From positions 45,181 to 109,180 of the forward strand of contig DEAA01000013.1 of the NCBI GenBank assembly GCA_002346545.1: a DNA stretch of 64,000 bases. The letters run 5' to 3'. The notes beneath the pieces are model-generated. The model was given only the letters and a program-made list of their open reading frames with translations, ran no database searches and was not told where the DNA came from. Source of the DNA: Acidobacteria bacterium UBA2994. Its GTDB lineage: Bacteria; Acidobacteriota; Vicinamibacteria; Vicinamibacterales; UBA8438. This document shows, one piece after another, positions 34,274-42,952 of the stretch (its first letter is position 1; the number at the start of each line of letters is the position of its first letter). The position numbers and the translations under genes are program-made.

Positions 34274-36256
34274 CTACTCGGGTAGCGCTAGCGCGACGTA
34301 TTCGCTCCCCATGTCGTCCCAGCCGACTGTGACCAGGATGTACTGTCGTCCGCCGATCATGTAGCTGATGGGGGCCGCGGTGGTGCCACCGGACAGCTCC
34401 ATCTCCCACACAACTGCGCCCGTGGCCTTGTCGTAGGCTCGGAACATCTTGCCACCACTCCCGGGTGGAAGGAAGGCGGCGCCCACGTTCGCGCCTTCGC
34501 CGAGGAAGACGAGACTGCTGGTGACTAGTGGCGCGGCTCGGCCGCCCTGTCCGAGCGGCGGGAGGTTGAGATGGGCGATCGCCGGGTGGTCGCGCGGACC
34601 GTCCCCGTTGGCCACGCTCCAGAGGATTTGGCCCTGGTTAAGATCGATGGCCACCAGCCGGCCGTAGGGTGGCTTGAACAGCGGCAGGCCCTGCGGCCCT
34701 GGAATGTGACGCGCGCCCTTCAGGGTCCAGTCGACGTCTGAGCGTGGATGTTCGGATCGGCCGAGGCCGACCACTGTGCCGCTGTGTGCCGACGGGACAT
34801 ACAGAATGCCCGTTTCGGGGTCTACGCCGGCGCCGTTCCAGTCCGTGCCTCCCACCAGGCCGGGCACGACCATCGTGCCTTTGGTGCCGCCGGGGGTGTC
34901 GTCGATCAGTGTCGGTGGGGTGAAGAGCGGACCCCACACGTAGTCGTCGAGAATCTCGATCGCTTCAGCCCGTAGCGCCGGGGTGAAGTCGATCAGGTCG
35001 TCCATGGTGACGCCCTGCTGGTCGTAGGCCGGTGGACGGGTCGGGAACGGCTGCGTCTCGGCGTACCATTCCCCGGGGACGTTGCCCCGGGGGACAGGCC
35101 GCTCTTCGATCGGCCAGACCGGTTCGCCGGTGACCCGATCGAAGACGTAGGTGTGAGCCTGTTTGCTGACGAGGGCCACCGCCTTGATGGCTCGACCGTC
35201 CACCGTGATATCGACGAGGGTCGGCGCGGCGGGGAAGTCGTAGTCCCACAGCCCGTGGTGCACGGCCTGGAAGTGCCAGACTAGTGTGCCGGTCTCGGCA
35301 TCGAGACAGACCAGGCTTTCGGCGTAGAGGTTGTCACCCGGGCGGTGACCGCCGTAGTAGTCGCTGGTGGGTGTAGAGAGCGGGATGTACACGTAGCCCA
35401 GCTCCTCATCGGCGCTCGGAGACGCCCACATATTGGTGTTTCCGGTGTACTCCCACGAGGCCCGATCTTCGTTCAGTGCCGACAGCCAGGTCTCGTTGCC
35501 TGGTTCCCCTTCCTTCGGGATGGTGTGGAAGATCCAGCGCTGTTCACCGGTGCGGACGTCGAAGCCGCGGATGTCGCCCGGCGGCATCTCCTTGAGTGCG
35601 GCCATGGTGTGGTTAGTGATGTCGCCGATCATCGAGCCGACGACGACGATGTCGTTGACCACGAGGGGGGCCGACCGCCAGCGGAAACTGTCAACGCGCG
35701 GGTCGTCGTAGCCCTGGATTAGGTCGACGGCGCCGTTTTCGCCGAAGTCAGGATAGCGGGCGCCGCTGGCGGCGTTCAGAGCGACCAAAGTCGACCCTAG
35801 AATGGCCAGGATGCGGGTATCGCTGTCGTCGGTCCAGTAGCCCAGGCCTCGCACGGCGCTCGCCCGGCGGGGCGGCGCCCCGTCCGTGGATGGTGGGGGA
35901 GGGTCATGCCAGAGGAGCGCGCCCGTCGTGGCATCGAGGGCGGCCACGCGGCCGAGCCCCGTGCTGATGTAGAGCCGGCCATCGGCCATTAGCGGGGTGT
36001 TCTGCGACGCGCTGGGCGCGTCGACCGTACTGTCGCCGCGGGTGCCGTCTGGCACGGTCGATTGCTGCCAGACGACCTCAAGATTGCGAACCGTTTCGGC
36101 ATTGATCTGGTCGAGCGGTACGTACTTCGAGCTGGCGTGGTCGGCGGCGTAGGTCCGCCACTCCACGTCCTGTCCGATGGCCGGTTCAACACCCAAGCCG
36201 ATCACGCAACCGACAACGGCGGTTGTTCCGACGCTCACCCTTGAGAGTCTGCGCAT
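34274..36256 (-). CDS. Secreted PQQ-dependent dehydrogenase (quinoprotein glucose dehydrogenase type)
   Basis: The protein has 660 residues. The start complementary to 36254-36256 has GAGG upstream and the signal peptide ends at AIGQDV. The propeller opens with WRTYAADHASSKYVPLDQIN and has the blade motifs VAALDATTGALLWHDP, GFDVRTGEQRWIFHT, CLDAETGTLVWHFQ and MFRAYDKATGAVVWEME. These match quinoprotein glucose dehydrogenase-like enzymes, which oxidise sugars or alcohols and pass electrons to the respiratory chain. There is no cytochrome domain on this chain. The downstream lipoprotein would act on lactones of the kind such an enzyme produces, a sensible pair. Confidence 0.88.
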   Translation of the reverse strand: MRRLSRVSVGTTAVVGCVIGLGVEPAIGQDVEWRTYAADHASSKYVPLDQINAETVRNLEVVWQQSTVPDGTRGDSTVDAPSASQNTPLMADGRLYISTGLGRVAALDATTGALLWHDPPPPSTDGAPPRRASAVRGLGYWTDDSDTRILAILGSTLVALNAASGARYPDFGENGAVDLIQGYDDPRVDSFRWRSAPLVVNDIVVVGSMIGDITNHTMAALKEMPPGDIRGFDVRTGEQRWIFHTIPKEGEPGNETWLSALNEDRASWEYTGNTNMWASPSADEELGYVYIPLSTPTSDYYGGHRPGDNLYAESLVCLDAETGTLVWHFQAVHHGLWDYDFPAAPTLVDITVDGRAIKAVALVSKQAHTYVFDRVTGEPVWPIEERPVPRGNVPGEWYAETQPFPTRPPAYDQQGVTMDDLIDFTPALRAEAIEILDDYVWGPLFTPPTLIDDTPGGTKGTMVVPGLVGGTDWNGAGVDPETGILYVPSAHSGTVVGLGRSEHPRSDVDWTLKGARHIPGPQGLPLFKPPYGRLVAIDLNQGQILWSVANGDGPRDHPAIAHLNLPPLGQGGRAAPLVTSSLVFLGEGANVGAAFLPPGSGGKMFRAYDKATGAVVWEMELSGGTTAAPISYMIGGRQYILVTVGWDDMGSEYVALALPE

Positions 36257-36296
36257 GATGACCTCGCTAGTCTCCGATCCGGTCCGCGACGTGTTC

Positions 36297-36657
36297 TCAG
36301 TCTGGCGTGTCGCACTGTAGCAGCTCAGCGTGTGTTTGCCTGAGATCTCGCTTGAGCACTTTGCTGCTCGGGCTCTTCGGAAACCGGTCGACGATGACCA
36401 CTCGCTTGGGTCCTTGAATCCCGTCAGGTGTGTTCGGCAGTGTGCGGTGACCGCCTCGGCGCTTACCGTCCACCCAGGTCGCCGGCCGATACTCCGCGTG
36501 CTGCCAGTCCGAGTCCGAGCCGGGTGTAGAAAAGGTCGAACTCGGCGTAGTTCCACCTGGTGTTATCGCACGCCAGCACCGGTTCGTCCGGCGACCGCGC
36601 CTCGGTGCGCCGCAGCAGGTCGCCGAACGTCTAGCGATGGACGACGCTGAGAGCCAT
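36297..36657 (-). pseudogene. Remnant of an AMP-dependent acyl-CoA synthetase (internal deletion, stop and frameshift)
   Basis: Reading the minus strand from an ATG at 36657 that overlaps the GNAT stop (TGATG), the frame reads MALSVVHR, a TAG stop at 36631-36633, then TFGDLLRRTEARSPDEPV and WNYAEFDLFYTRLGLGLAAR, ending GVSAGDLGG. This is the start of an AMP-binding ligase. A few bases later, in another frame, AEAVTAHCRTHLTGFK appears. After a single-base shift comes GPKRVVIVDRFPKSPSSKVLKRDLR, the C-terminal domain of the same kind of enzyme. About 400 central residues are gone. The TAG may come from a CAG codon. Three independent lesions show that the gene is dead. It was probably translationally coupled to the GNAT gene. 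Confidence 0.85.
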
Positions 36658-37115
36658 CACCCGAAGATTTCCTGCATCACCAGATACGATGCGTCGTCCA
36701 TGCCCAGCCGGGCGTAGGTGGCCTGCGCCGGTGTGTTGTCCACCTCGACGTACAGCCGTAGTCCCACCACGCCGGGGGCGGTCTTTGCCAGCTCCTGCAG
36801 ATGTCGGTAGAGACCGGCGAAAACACCTCGTCGACGATGATCGGCGTGGACGTAGACACTCTGGAGCCACCAGATGTCGCCGTTGCGCCAGTCACTCCAT
36901 TCCCGAGTGTGCATGACCTGGCCCACCACCACGCCGTCGACACATGCCACGAAGTAACGGCCCTTGGCCGGATCCTCGAGTAGGACCTGCACTCCGGCGC
37001 GAAGTGTGTCGCGGTCGAGAACGGTATCTTCGGTCTCGGAGGCGATCCGGGCGTTGAAGTCGACGATGACGTCAAGGTCGTCCGCTGTGGCGGGCCGAAT
37101 GGTGAGATCGGACAT
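36657..37115 (-). CDS. GNAT family N-acetyltransferase
   Basis: A 152-residue GCN5-type acetyltransferase. It shows MSDLTIRPATADDLDVIV at the N-terminus, the strand VDGVVVGQVMHTREW, and LQSVYVHADHRRRGVFAGLYRHL with the acetyl-CoA pyrophosphate-binding loop RRRGVF. LRLYVEVDNTPAQATYARLGM closes the fold. The acceptor is unknown. Its stop overlaps the start of the dead acyl-CoA synthetase, so the two once formed an operon. Confidence 0.92.
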   Translation of the reverse strand: MSDLTIRPATADDLDVIVDFNARIASETEDTVLDRDTLRAGVQVLLEDPAKGRYFVACVDGVVVGQVMHTREWSDWRNGDIWWLQSVYVHADHRRRGVFAGLYRHLQELAKTAPGVVGLRLYVEVDNTPAQATYARLGMDDASYLVMQEIFG

Positions 37116-37305
37116 GCTACGCTGCCACCATACCTGATCGACATCAACGCGGCGGTCCCGCGTTTCTCTGTGAACGATCTAGTGGGTTGTGACCAGTACC
37201 CGTGTGAGGGCGGCAGGGACCGCGGGAGAAGGCGCGGTGTCAGCCCTGCCATACGGGGACGTGGAACTAGGGCCCCACCCTACAGAGTCCCCCAAACCCA
37301 AAGCT

Positions 37306-38940
37306 TTACGGCTGCGGTACGAGTCCCGGCAGCACGTAGGCGAAGATCATGGTCACGACCCCCATGAACAGGGCCAGCACGATGCTGTGCTTCAGGGTGA
37401 TCCGGAACAGACGTCCTTCTTCTGACGACGCCATGCCGGTGGCGGCGACGGCCACGGCGATGCTCTGCAGTGAGATCATCTTGCCCATGACCCCGGTGGC
37501 GGCGTTGGTCGATGCCGTCAGTATGGGATTCAGACCCAAGGCGTTGGCGGTCACCACTTGGAGGGTGCCGAAGAGAGCGTTCGACGAGGTGTCGCTCCCG
37601 GTCAGGAATACGCCGGTCCAGCCGAGCATGGCGCTGAAGAAGGGGAAGACGGCGCCGGTGGCGGCGAACGCCAGGCCCAGCGTCGAGGTCATGCCGGCGT
37701 AGTTCATGACGAACGCGACCCCGAGTACCGAGGCGATGGTCAGCAGCGGCATCGACAGCTGCTTGAGCACCGAGCCGACGACGCCCACGAATTTGGCCGG
37801 CGACATGCCGAGCACGAGCGAGGCGGCGAATGCGGCCAGGAAGCAGGAGCTGCCGGCTGCGGCCAGCCAGTTTACGTTGTAGACCGCGCCGTAGGGCGAG
37901 GGTTCGGCGGTCAGTGGCGGTACCCGCATGATCAGGTTGTGCAGGCCCGGCACATCGATGGCGAAGGTGACCGAGTTGACCAGGCTGGTAACCGGCGGTA
38001 GCAGCCGCCACGCAAGCACGAAGATGACCAGCAGCATGTAGGGGCTCCAGGCGAACAAGATCTGGCCCATGCTGTGGCTGTGGCCCTTGGCGGTGGCTTC
38101 GGTGTCGCCCTCGAGACGGAACACCTGGGCTGGCTGCCAGAACTTCATCACCAGAACCATCGAGATCAAGGCGGCAATGGAGGCGAAGATGACCGCGAGT
38201 TCAGGGCCCAGGGTGTTCGTGGCCCAGAAGAGTACGCCGGCGAACGAGATCGAGCAGGCCGCGATCGGCGGCAGTACCTCGAAGGCGCGCTTGAAGCCAG
38301 ACATGATCACCACCATGTAGGCGGGGATGATGATGGCGATCAGGGCGCACAGCCGGCCGGTCATCGAGCTGAGCGGGTCCATGTCGAGCCCGGTGATGCC
38401 CTGCAGGGTGACCACGGGGATACCGAGCGAGCCGAACGCGACCGGGGCCGTGTTGGCCACCAGGCAGATGAACGCCGCATAGAACGGCGCGAAGCCGAGG
38501 CCGGTCAGCATCGCGGCCGCCACCGCCACTGGCGTGCCGAAGCCGGCCGCGCCTTCGATGAACGCGCCGAACGCGAAGCCGATCAACACCGCCTGTAGCC
38601 GCCGGTCATCGCTGAGAGCGCCGATCGAGTCCTTGATGATCTCGAACTTGCCGGTGTCGAGCGTGACACGGTAGAGGATGAGCGACGCGATGACGATCCA
38701 GCCGATGGGAAACAGTCCGAAGGCAGCGCCATAGACCATCGAGGCGCCGGCCAGTCCGGCGGGCATTCCGTAGATGCCGACCGCGAGCACCAGCGACACT
38801 CCGAGGGCGCTGAGCCCGGCCACCCAGCTTGGCTTGCGGGCCACGCCGAGCAGGTAGAACAGGATCACCAGCGGAATCGCTGAGACCAGTGTGGACAGAA
38901 GAAGGCTCTCGCCAACCGGAACGTAATCGTGTTGCCACAT
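37306..38940 (-). CDS. lctP: L-lactate permease family protein
   Basis: A 544-residue LctP/LldP-type permease with about thirteen membrane helices. Signature stretches are AFIEGAAGFGTPVAVAAAML, NTAPVAFGSLGIPV, FLTGSDTSSNALFGTLQ and NAATGVMGKMISLQSIAVA. The family imports lactate or glycolate with protons. The start at 38940 drops six residues of an upstream ATG. No lactate dehydrogenase gene is adjacent, but a Tat-exported alpha-hydroxy-acid oxidase is encoded at 55.5 kb. Confidence 0.93.
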   Translation of the reverse strand: MWQHDYVPVGESLLLSTLVSAIPLVILFYLLGVARKPSWVAGLSALGVSLVLAVGIYGMPAGLAGASMVYGAAFGLFPIGWIVIASLILYRVTLDTGKFEIIKDSIGALSDDRRLQAVLIGFAFGAFIEGAAGFGTPVAVAAAMLTGLGFAPFYAAFICLVANTAPVAFGSLGIPVVTLQGITGLDMDPLSSMTGRLCALIAIIIPAYMVVIMSGFKRAFEVLPPIAACSISFAGVLFWATNTLGPELAVIFASIAALISMVLVMKFWQPAQVFRLEGDTEATAKGHSHSMGQILFAWSPYMLLVIFVLAWRLLPPVTSLVNSVTFAIDVPGLHNLIMRVPPLTAEPSPYGAVYNVNWLAAAGSSCFLAAFAASLVLGMSPAKFVGVVGSVLKQLSMPLLTIASVLGVAFVMNYAGMTSTLGLAFAATGAVFPFFSAMLGWTGVFLTGSDTSSNALFGTLQVVTANALGLNPILTASTNAATGVMGKMISLQSIAVAVAATGMASSEEGRLFRITLKHSIVLALFMGVVTMIFAYVLPGLVPQP

Positions 38941-39008
38941 GGGGCGAGACTGTAGCACGCCCAGTTGGCCTGGCGACCATAAACCGACGCCCGAGGTAAG
39001 CTTCGAAG

Positions 39009-39143
39009 ATGACCACGTCCCTGAGCGGATGGATTGAGCGTCTGCACACAGAGTTGGGCGTCGACGTTTGCTCGATCTACCTCCTCAGCCTGTGTTACGT
39101 GCCGGCTGCCGGTAGTCGGTCATCGGACATGCATCGACGCTAA
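39009..39143 (+). CDS. Possible small or decayed ORF (44 residues) upstream of EF-G
   Basis: The ATG at 39009 opens MTTSLSGWIERLHTELGVDV, which resembles the N-terminus of DUF6457-type small proteins. After this the peptide loses any family likeness and stops at 39143. It may be a truncated remnant. The stretch from 38941 to 39468 otherwise holds no gene that I can support. Confidence 0.25.
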   Translation: MTTSLSGWIERLHTELGVDVCSIYLLSLCYVPAAGSRSSDMHRR

Positions 39144-39227
39144 CGGGTTGAGGACGCCGAACATCCGGCCGTCAAGGGCACAGGCTTCTGGCTCCATACT
39201 TTTAGCCTTCCAGACACATAACCGCGT

Positions 39228-39305
39228 TACAATGAACAGGATGCGTCGGTCATACGCATCCCTGCGTGGGGGCTCTTGAGCGCGAAGGCGTCGGAGGACG
39301 CCCCC
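39228..39305 (+). promoter_or_regulatory. Putative -10 element and hairpin-rich leader before EF-G
   Basis: TACAAT at 39228-39233 has no clear -35. It is followed by a seven-pair hairpin at 39239-39261 (GGATGCG with CGCATCC) and a six-pair hairpin at 39287-39302 (GGCGTC-GGAG-GACGCC). The EF-G start is 160 bases further, so the message would have a long structured leader. I do not recognise a riboswitch. Confidence 0.3.
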
Positions 39306-39468
39306 GTCTGAAGCACGAGGTGCCCAACATCACACGGGTTCCTCTGAACACTCGACCCACTGGGAACGGTACGGCAACGCCGGTGAAGGCTGGCGACGGA
39401 CGCCGACCAGGTGGGTGTTTGTCGGCCACGATGCGCGACCGATGCCCGCCAGTGAAAGGTTAACGACC

Positions 39469-41565
39469 GTGATTAGCGACCTGACGACGATCCGCAATAT
39501 CGGGGTCTCCGCGCACATCGATAGTGGAAAGACGACCCTCAGCGAGCGCATCCTCTACTACACCGACCGGGTGCACGCCATTCACGACGTGAAGGGCAAG
39601 GATGGGGTCGGCGCCAAGATGGACTCGATGGAGCTTGAGAAGGAGCGCGGCATCACCATCGCGAGCGCTGCCACGCATACCTCGTGGCAGGACCATCACA
39701 TCAACATCATCGACACACCGGGCCACGTCGACTTCACCATCGAGGTGGAGCGGAGCTTGCGGGTGCTCGACGGCGCCGTGCTGGTGCTGTGCTCGGTGGC
39801 CGGCGTGCAGAGCCAGTCGTTCACCGTCGACCGCCAGATGAACCGGTACGCGGTGCCGCGGGTCGCGTTCGTCAACAAGTGCGACCGTGTCGGCGCAGAT
39901 CCGGTTCGCGTCCGCGATGCGTTGCGGGAGAAGCTCGGCCACAACGCCGTGTTGCTGCAGCTGCCGATCGGGCTCGAGGAGGACTTTGCCGGTGTGATCG
40001 ACCTGGTCCGGATGAAGGCCTATTACTTCGAGGGCGAATTCGGCGAGACAGTGGTCGAACGGGAGATTCCGGGCGCGCTCACGGCTGATGCCGAGAGCTA
40101 CCGCGAGGAGATGCTCGACGCGGTGTCGATGTTCTCAGACGAGTTGATGGAGGCGGTGCTCGAGGGTGAGGTCACCGAGGATCTGGTGCACAAGGCGGTG
40201 CGCGAGGGGACCCTTTCGCTGCAGCTCACACCGGTGCTGCTGGGGTCGGCCTACAAGAACAAAGGTGTGCAGAAGTTGCTGGACGCCGTCGTGGCGTACC
40301 TCCCGGACCCGACCAACATCTCGAACGACGCGATCGACCTCGACGCCGAGGACGAGGCCAAGGTCGGGCTCGAGCCGGACCCGGAGAAACCGGCCGTGGC
40401 GCTGGCGTTCAAGCTGGAGGACGGACGCTACGGACAGCTCACCTACATGCGTGTCTACCAGGGTCACCTGACCAAGGACACCGTCATCACCAACAGCCGA
40501 AGCGGCAAGAAGACCAAGGTTGGGCGCCTGGTGCGCATGCACGCCGATGAGATGGAAGACATCACCGAAGCTGGCCCTGGCGATATCGTGGCGATCTTCG
40601 GGCTCGACTGCCATTCGGGCGACACGTTCACCGACGGCGCGGTGAACGTCAGCATGACGTCCATCCACGTGCCGGCGCCGGTGATCTCGCTGTCGGTGAC
40701 TCCGGCCGACAACAAGTCGCAGACGAATCTGACCAAGGCGCTGCAGCGGTTCACCAAGGAGGATCCGACATTCCGAGCCGGGGCCGACCCCGAATCGGGG
40801 GAGACGGTCATCCACGGGATGGGCGAGCTGCAGCTCGACGTCTACATCGAGCGGATGCGTCGCGAGTATCAGGTGGAAGTGGAGGTGTCGCCTCCGCAGG
40901 TTGCCTACCGCGAGACGATCAGCCGGCGGGTCGACTTCGACTACACCCACAAGAAGCAGACGGGTGGGTCGGGGCAGTATGGGCGTGTGGTGGGCTACAT
41001 CGAGCCGCACACCGAGGCCGCATTCGAGTTCGTGGACGAGATCAAGGGCGGCGTGATTCCCCGACAGTTCATCCCGGCGGTGGAGAAGGGGCTGAAGTCG
41101 ATGCTGGCCAAGGGCCGGAAGCTCGGCGCACCGGTGGTGAACGTCCGGGCGGTGGTCAACGACGGGAATCACCACTCGGTCGACTCGTCCGATGTGGCGT
41201 TCCAGGAGGCGGCGCGCGGCGCCTGGCGCGAGGCCTACGACAGGGGCGCGCCGAAGGTGCTCGAGCCGATCATGCGGGTAGCGGTCGAAGCGCCCTCGGA
41301 GCACGCGGGGAACGTGCTGACCACGATCATGCAGCGCCGAGGTACCGTGATCGGCCAGCAGGAAGTGGGCGGCATGACCATCACCGAATCGGAGGTGCCG
41401 CTGGCCGAGATGTTCGGCTACGCGACCACGCTGCGGTCGGCGACGCAGGGCAAGGCGGACTTTACGATGGAGTTCTCCCGCTATCTGCCAGTCCCGGGAG
41501 CGGTTCAGGCCGAGCTGATCGAGGCCAAGGCGGCCGCCGACAAGGAGAAGGCGCGTGCGAGCTAG
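39469..41565 (+). CDS. Elongation factor G, mitochondrial EF-G1/spdEFG1-like
   Basis: A 698-residue translocase with the order G domain, domain II, III, IV, V. The P-loop reads AHIDSGKTT, with Ser where most bacterial EF-G have Ala, as in mitochondrial EF-G1 and the spd-type bacterial EF-Gs. Other GTP motifs are DTPGHVDFT and NKCDRVGAD. Domain IV contains [13 protein letters not shown] and domain V ends with [19 protein letters not shown]. The start at GTG 39469 is chosen for the AAAGG nine to twelve bases upstream and because the N-terminus then matches mitochondrial homologues. No rpsL, rpsG or tuf genes are adjacent, so it is outside the str operon. Which of the two known EF-G jobs it does is not determined here. 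Confidence 0.92.
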   Translation: MISDLTTIRNIGVSAHIDSGKTTLSERILYYTDRVHAIHDVKGKDGVGAKMDSMELEKERGITIASAATHTSWQDHHINIIDTPGHVDFTIEVERSLRVLDGAVLVLCSVAGVQSQSFTVDRQMNRYAVPRVAFVNKCDRVGADPVRVRDALREKLGHNAVLLQLPIGLEEDFAGVIDLVRMKAYYFEGEFGETVVEREIPGALTADAESYREEMLDAVSMFSDELMEAVLEGEVTEDLVHKAVREGTLSLQLTPVLLGSAYKNKGVQKLLDAVVAYLPDPTNISNDAIDLDAEDEAKVGLEPDPEKPAVALAFKLEDGRYGQLTYMRVYQGHLTKDTVITNSRSGKKTKVGRLVRMHADEMEDITEAGPGDIVAIFGLDCHSGDTFTDGAVNVSMTSIHVPAPVISLSVTPADNKSQTNLTKALQRFTKEDPTFRAGADPESGETVIHGMGELQLDVYIERMRREYQVEVEVSPPQVAYRETISRRVDFDYTHKKQTGGSGQYGRVVGYIEPHTEAAFEFVDEIKGGVIPRQFIPAVEKGLKSMLAKGRKLGAPVVNVRAVVNDGNHHSVDSSDVAFQEAARGAWREAYDRGAPKVLEPIMRVAVEAPSEHAGNVLTTIMQRRGTVIGQQEVGGMTITESEVPLAEMFGYATTLRSATQGKADFTMEFSRYLPVPGAVQAELIEAKAAADKEKARAS

Positions 41566-41653
41566 TGCCGAGGTGATTCAGCTCGATGCGGTGCGACCGC
41601 TTCATCAACGACGTGACCGGACACCCCGGTCGAGGGGGCAGGAGGCGCCCAGC

Positions 41654-42943
41654 ATGCAGCTTGATCAGGTCAACGAGAACAGCCCACTGCGCATTCTGGA
41701 GCGTTGCTGCCAGGAGGGCCTCGGAGAGGGCGAGCTCGGGGTGGTGATGGCGCGGGCCGGTGTTGGCAAGACCGCGTTCCTGGTGCAGATCGGGCTCGAT
41801 CACGCGCTACGGGGCCACTCGGTCCTGCATGTGGCGCTAGGCCAGGACCTCGAGCATGTGCGGTCGTGGTACGACGCGCTATTCGAGGATCTGGCCGACA
41901 CCACGGCACTCGACGACCGAGATGCCGTGCGTGCCGGCGTCGACACCCACCGCATCATCCAGGCGTATTCCGACGCGTCATTTCCCCACGAACGCCTCGA
42001 CGACCTGGTGGCGCTCTATGGACAGACCGGATTCAAACCGGATGTGATCATGGTCGACGGGCTGGACTGGGAGGGAGGCGGGGTTGTGGAGCGGGCGGCC
42101 GAGCTCGGCGCCCTGAAGCAGATCGCCCGCCGCCTTGGCGCTGTCCTGTGGATTGCGGCCCAGACGCATCGCGACCAGACACCGGCGCATCCGACGCTGG
42201 TGCCTCCTCCGTGTGCGCAATACGAGGCGCTGATCAACCTGGCCATCTTTCTCGAGCCGGAGGGCACCCACGTGGAGGTCAGGCTGCTGAAGGATCATCT
42301 CCGGGACGCCACCGCCGAGACGCATCTTCAACTGCATCCGGACACGATGCGGTTGGTGCGTGACGAGACGGCGACCGGCGTCGTGCGGCTGCCGGCCAGC
42401 GCCTACACGCTGTTGTCTGGCGGGGCCCGTGGCGCCGAGACCATCTTCGGCGAGACCGCTGAGCGATTCGGGGCGGGCGAGACAACCTTCTCGTTCGCCG
42501 GCCGCGACACCGAGCGGCAGCGCGGGCTGGTCGAACTGACGCCCACCGAGCTGCAGCGCGGCGCGGTGAGCGAGGCCTACATCACTGCGCAGCTGCATCG
42601 CTCGTTCCCCGAGACGCCCGCTTTCCAGACCCTCTTGCAATCGATCTGGCATCAGGTCGCGACCGCTGGCGAAGTGTTCGTCGTGGGCGAGGTGCTCGAG
42701 GACGACACCGTCAAGGGCGGCACCGGGTGGGGGGCCGAGCTGGCCAAGCACCTGCGAAAGCGCCTATTCGTGTTCGATCAGAAGCGGGAGCAGTGGTTGA
42801 CCTGGGGTGACGGCACCTGGGCGCCAGTCGACCCGCCGTGCATTGAGCGCACCCGATTCACTGGGACCGGGACGCGTTTTCTGAGTGACGCGGGGCGCCA
42901 GGCGATCGAAGATCTCTTTGAGCGGTCATTCGGCAACCGGTAG
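41654..42943 (+). CDS. RecA-like ATPase fused to a SLOG-like nucleotide-binding domain
   Basis: The protein has 429 residues. The ATG at 41654 follows AGGAGG by eight bases; in-frame sequence back to 41555 is not needed. Residues 1-240 are a RecA/DnaB-type ATPase, with Walker A ARAGVGKTA at 33-41, Walker B VIMVDGL at 131-137, and a conserved WIAAQTHRD after the next strand. Residues 255-428 look like a SLOG/DprA-like Rossmann domain, with VFVVGEV at 341-347, GGTGWG at 355-360, LFVFDQKREQW at 371-381 and FTGTGTRFL at 402-410. Such domains bind nucleotides or ligands such as NAD or ADP-ribose derivatives. I do not know a named family with this architecture. It lies 88 bases after EF-G and nine bases before a propeller gene. 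Confidence 0.7.
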   Translation: MQLDQVNENSPLRILERCCQEGLGEGELGVVMARAGVGKTAFLVQIGLDHALRGHSVLHVALGQDLEHVRSWYDALFEDLADTTALDDRDAVRAGVDTHRIIQAYSDASFPHERLDDLVALYGQTGFKPDVIMVDGLDWEGGGVVERAAELGALKQIARRLGAVLWIAAQTHRDQTPAHPTLVPPPCAQYEALINLAIFLEPEGTHVEVRLLKDHLRDATAETHLQLHPDTMRLVRDETATGVVRLPASAYTLLSGGARGAETIFGETAERFGAGETTFSFAGRDTERQRGLVELTPTELQRGAVSEAYITAQLHRSFPETPAFQTLLQSIWHQVATAGEVFVVGEVLEDDTVKGGTGWGAELAKHLRKRLFVFDQKREQWLTWGDGTWAPVDPPCIERTRFTGTGTRFLSDAGRQAIEDLFERSFGNR

Positions 42944-42952
42944 GAGGTCTCC

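Noticed and set aside
36257..36556. N-terminal extension of the PQQ dehydrogenase gene
   Set aside because: The extra sequence partly reads as the C-terminal piece of the dead ligase in the wrong frame. The ATG at 36256 has a ribosome site and signal peptide.
40135..41304. Minus-strand reading frame of 389 codons opposite EF-G
   Set aside because: It lies wholly within the EF-G coding region; the peptide is His/Arg/Leu-rich and unlike any protein family.
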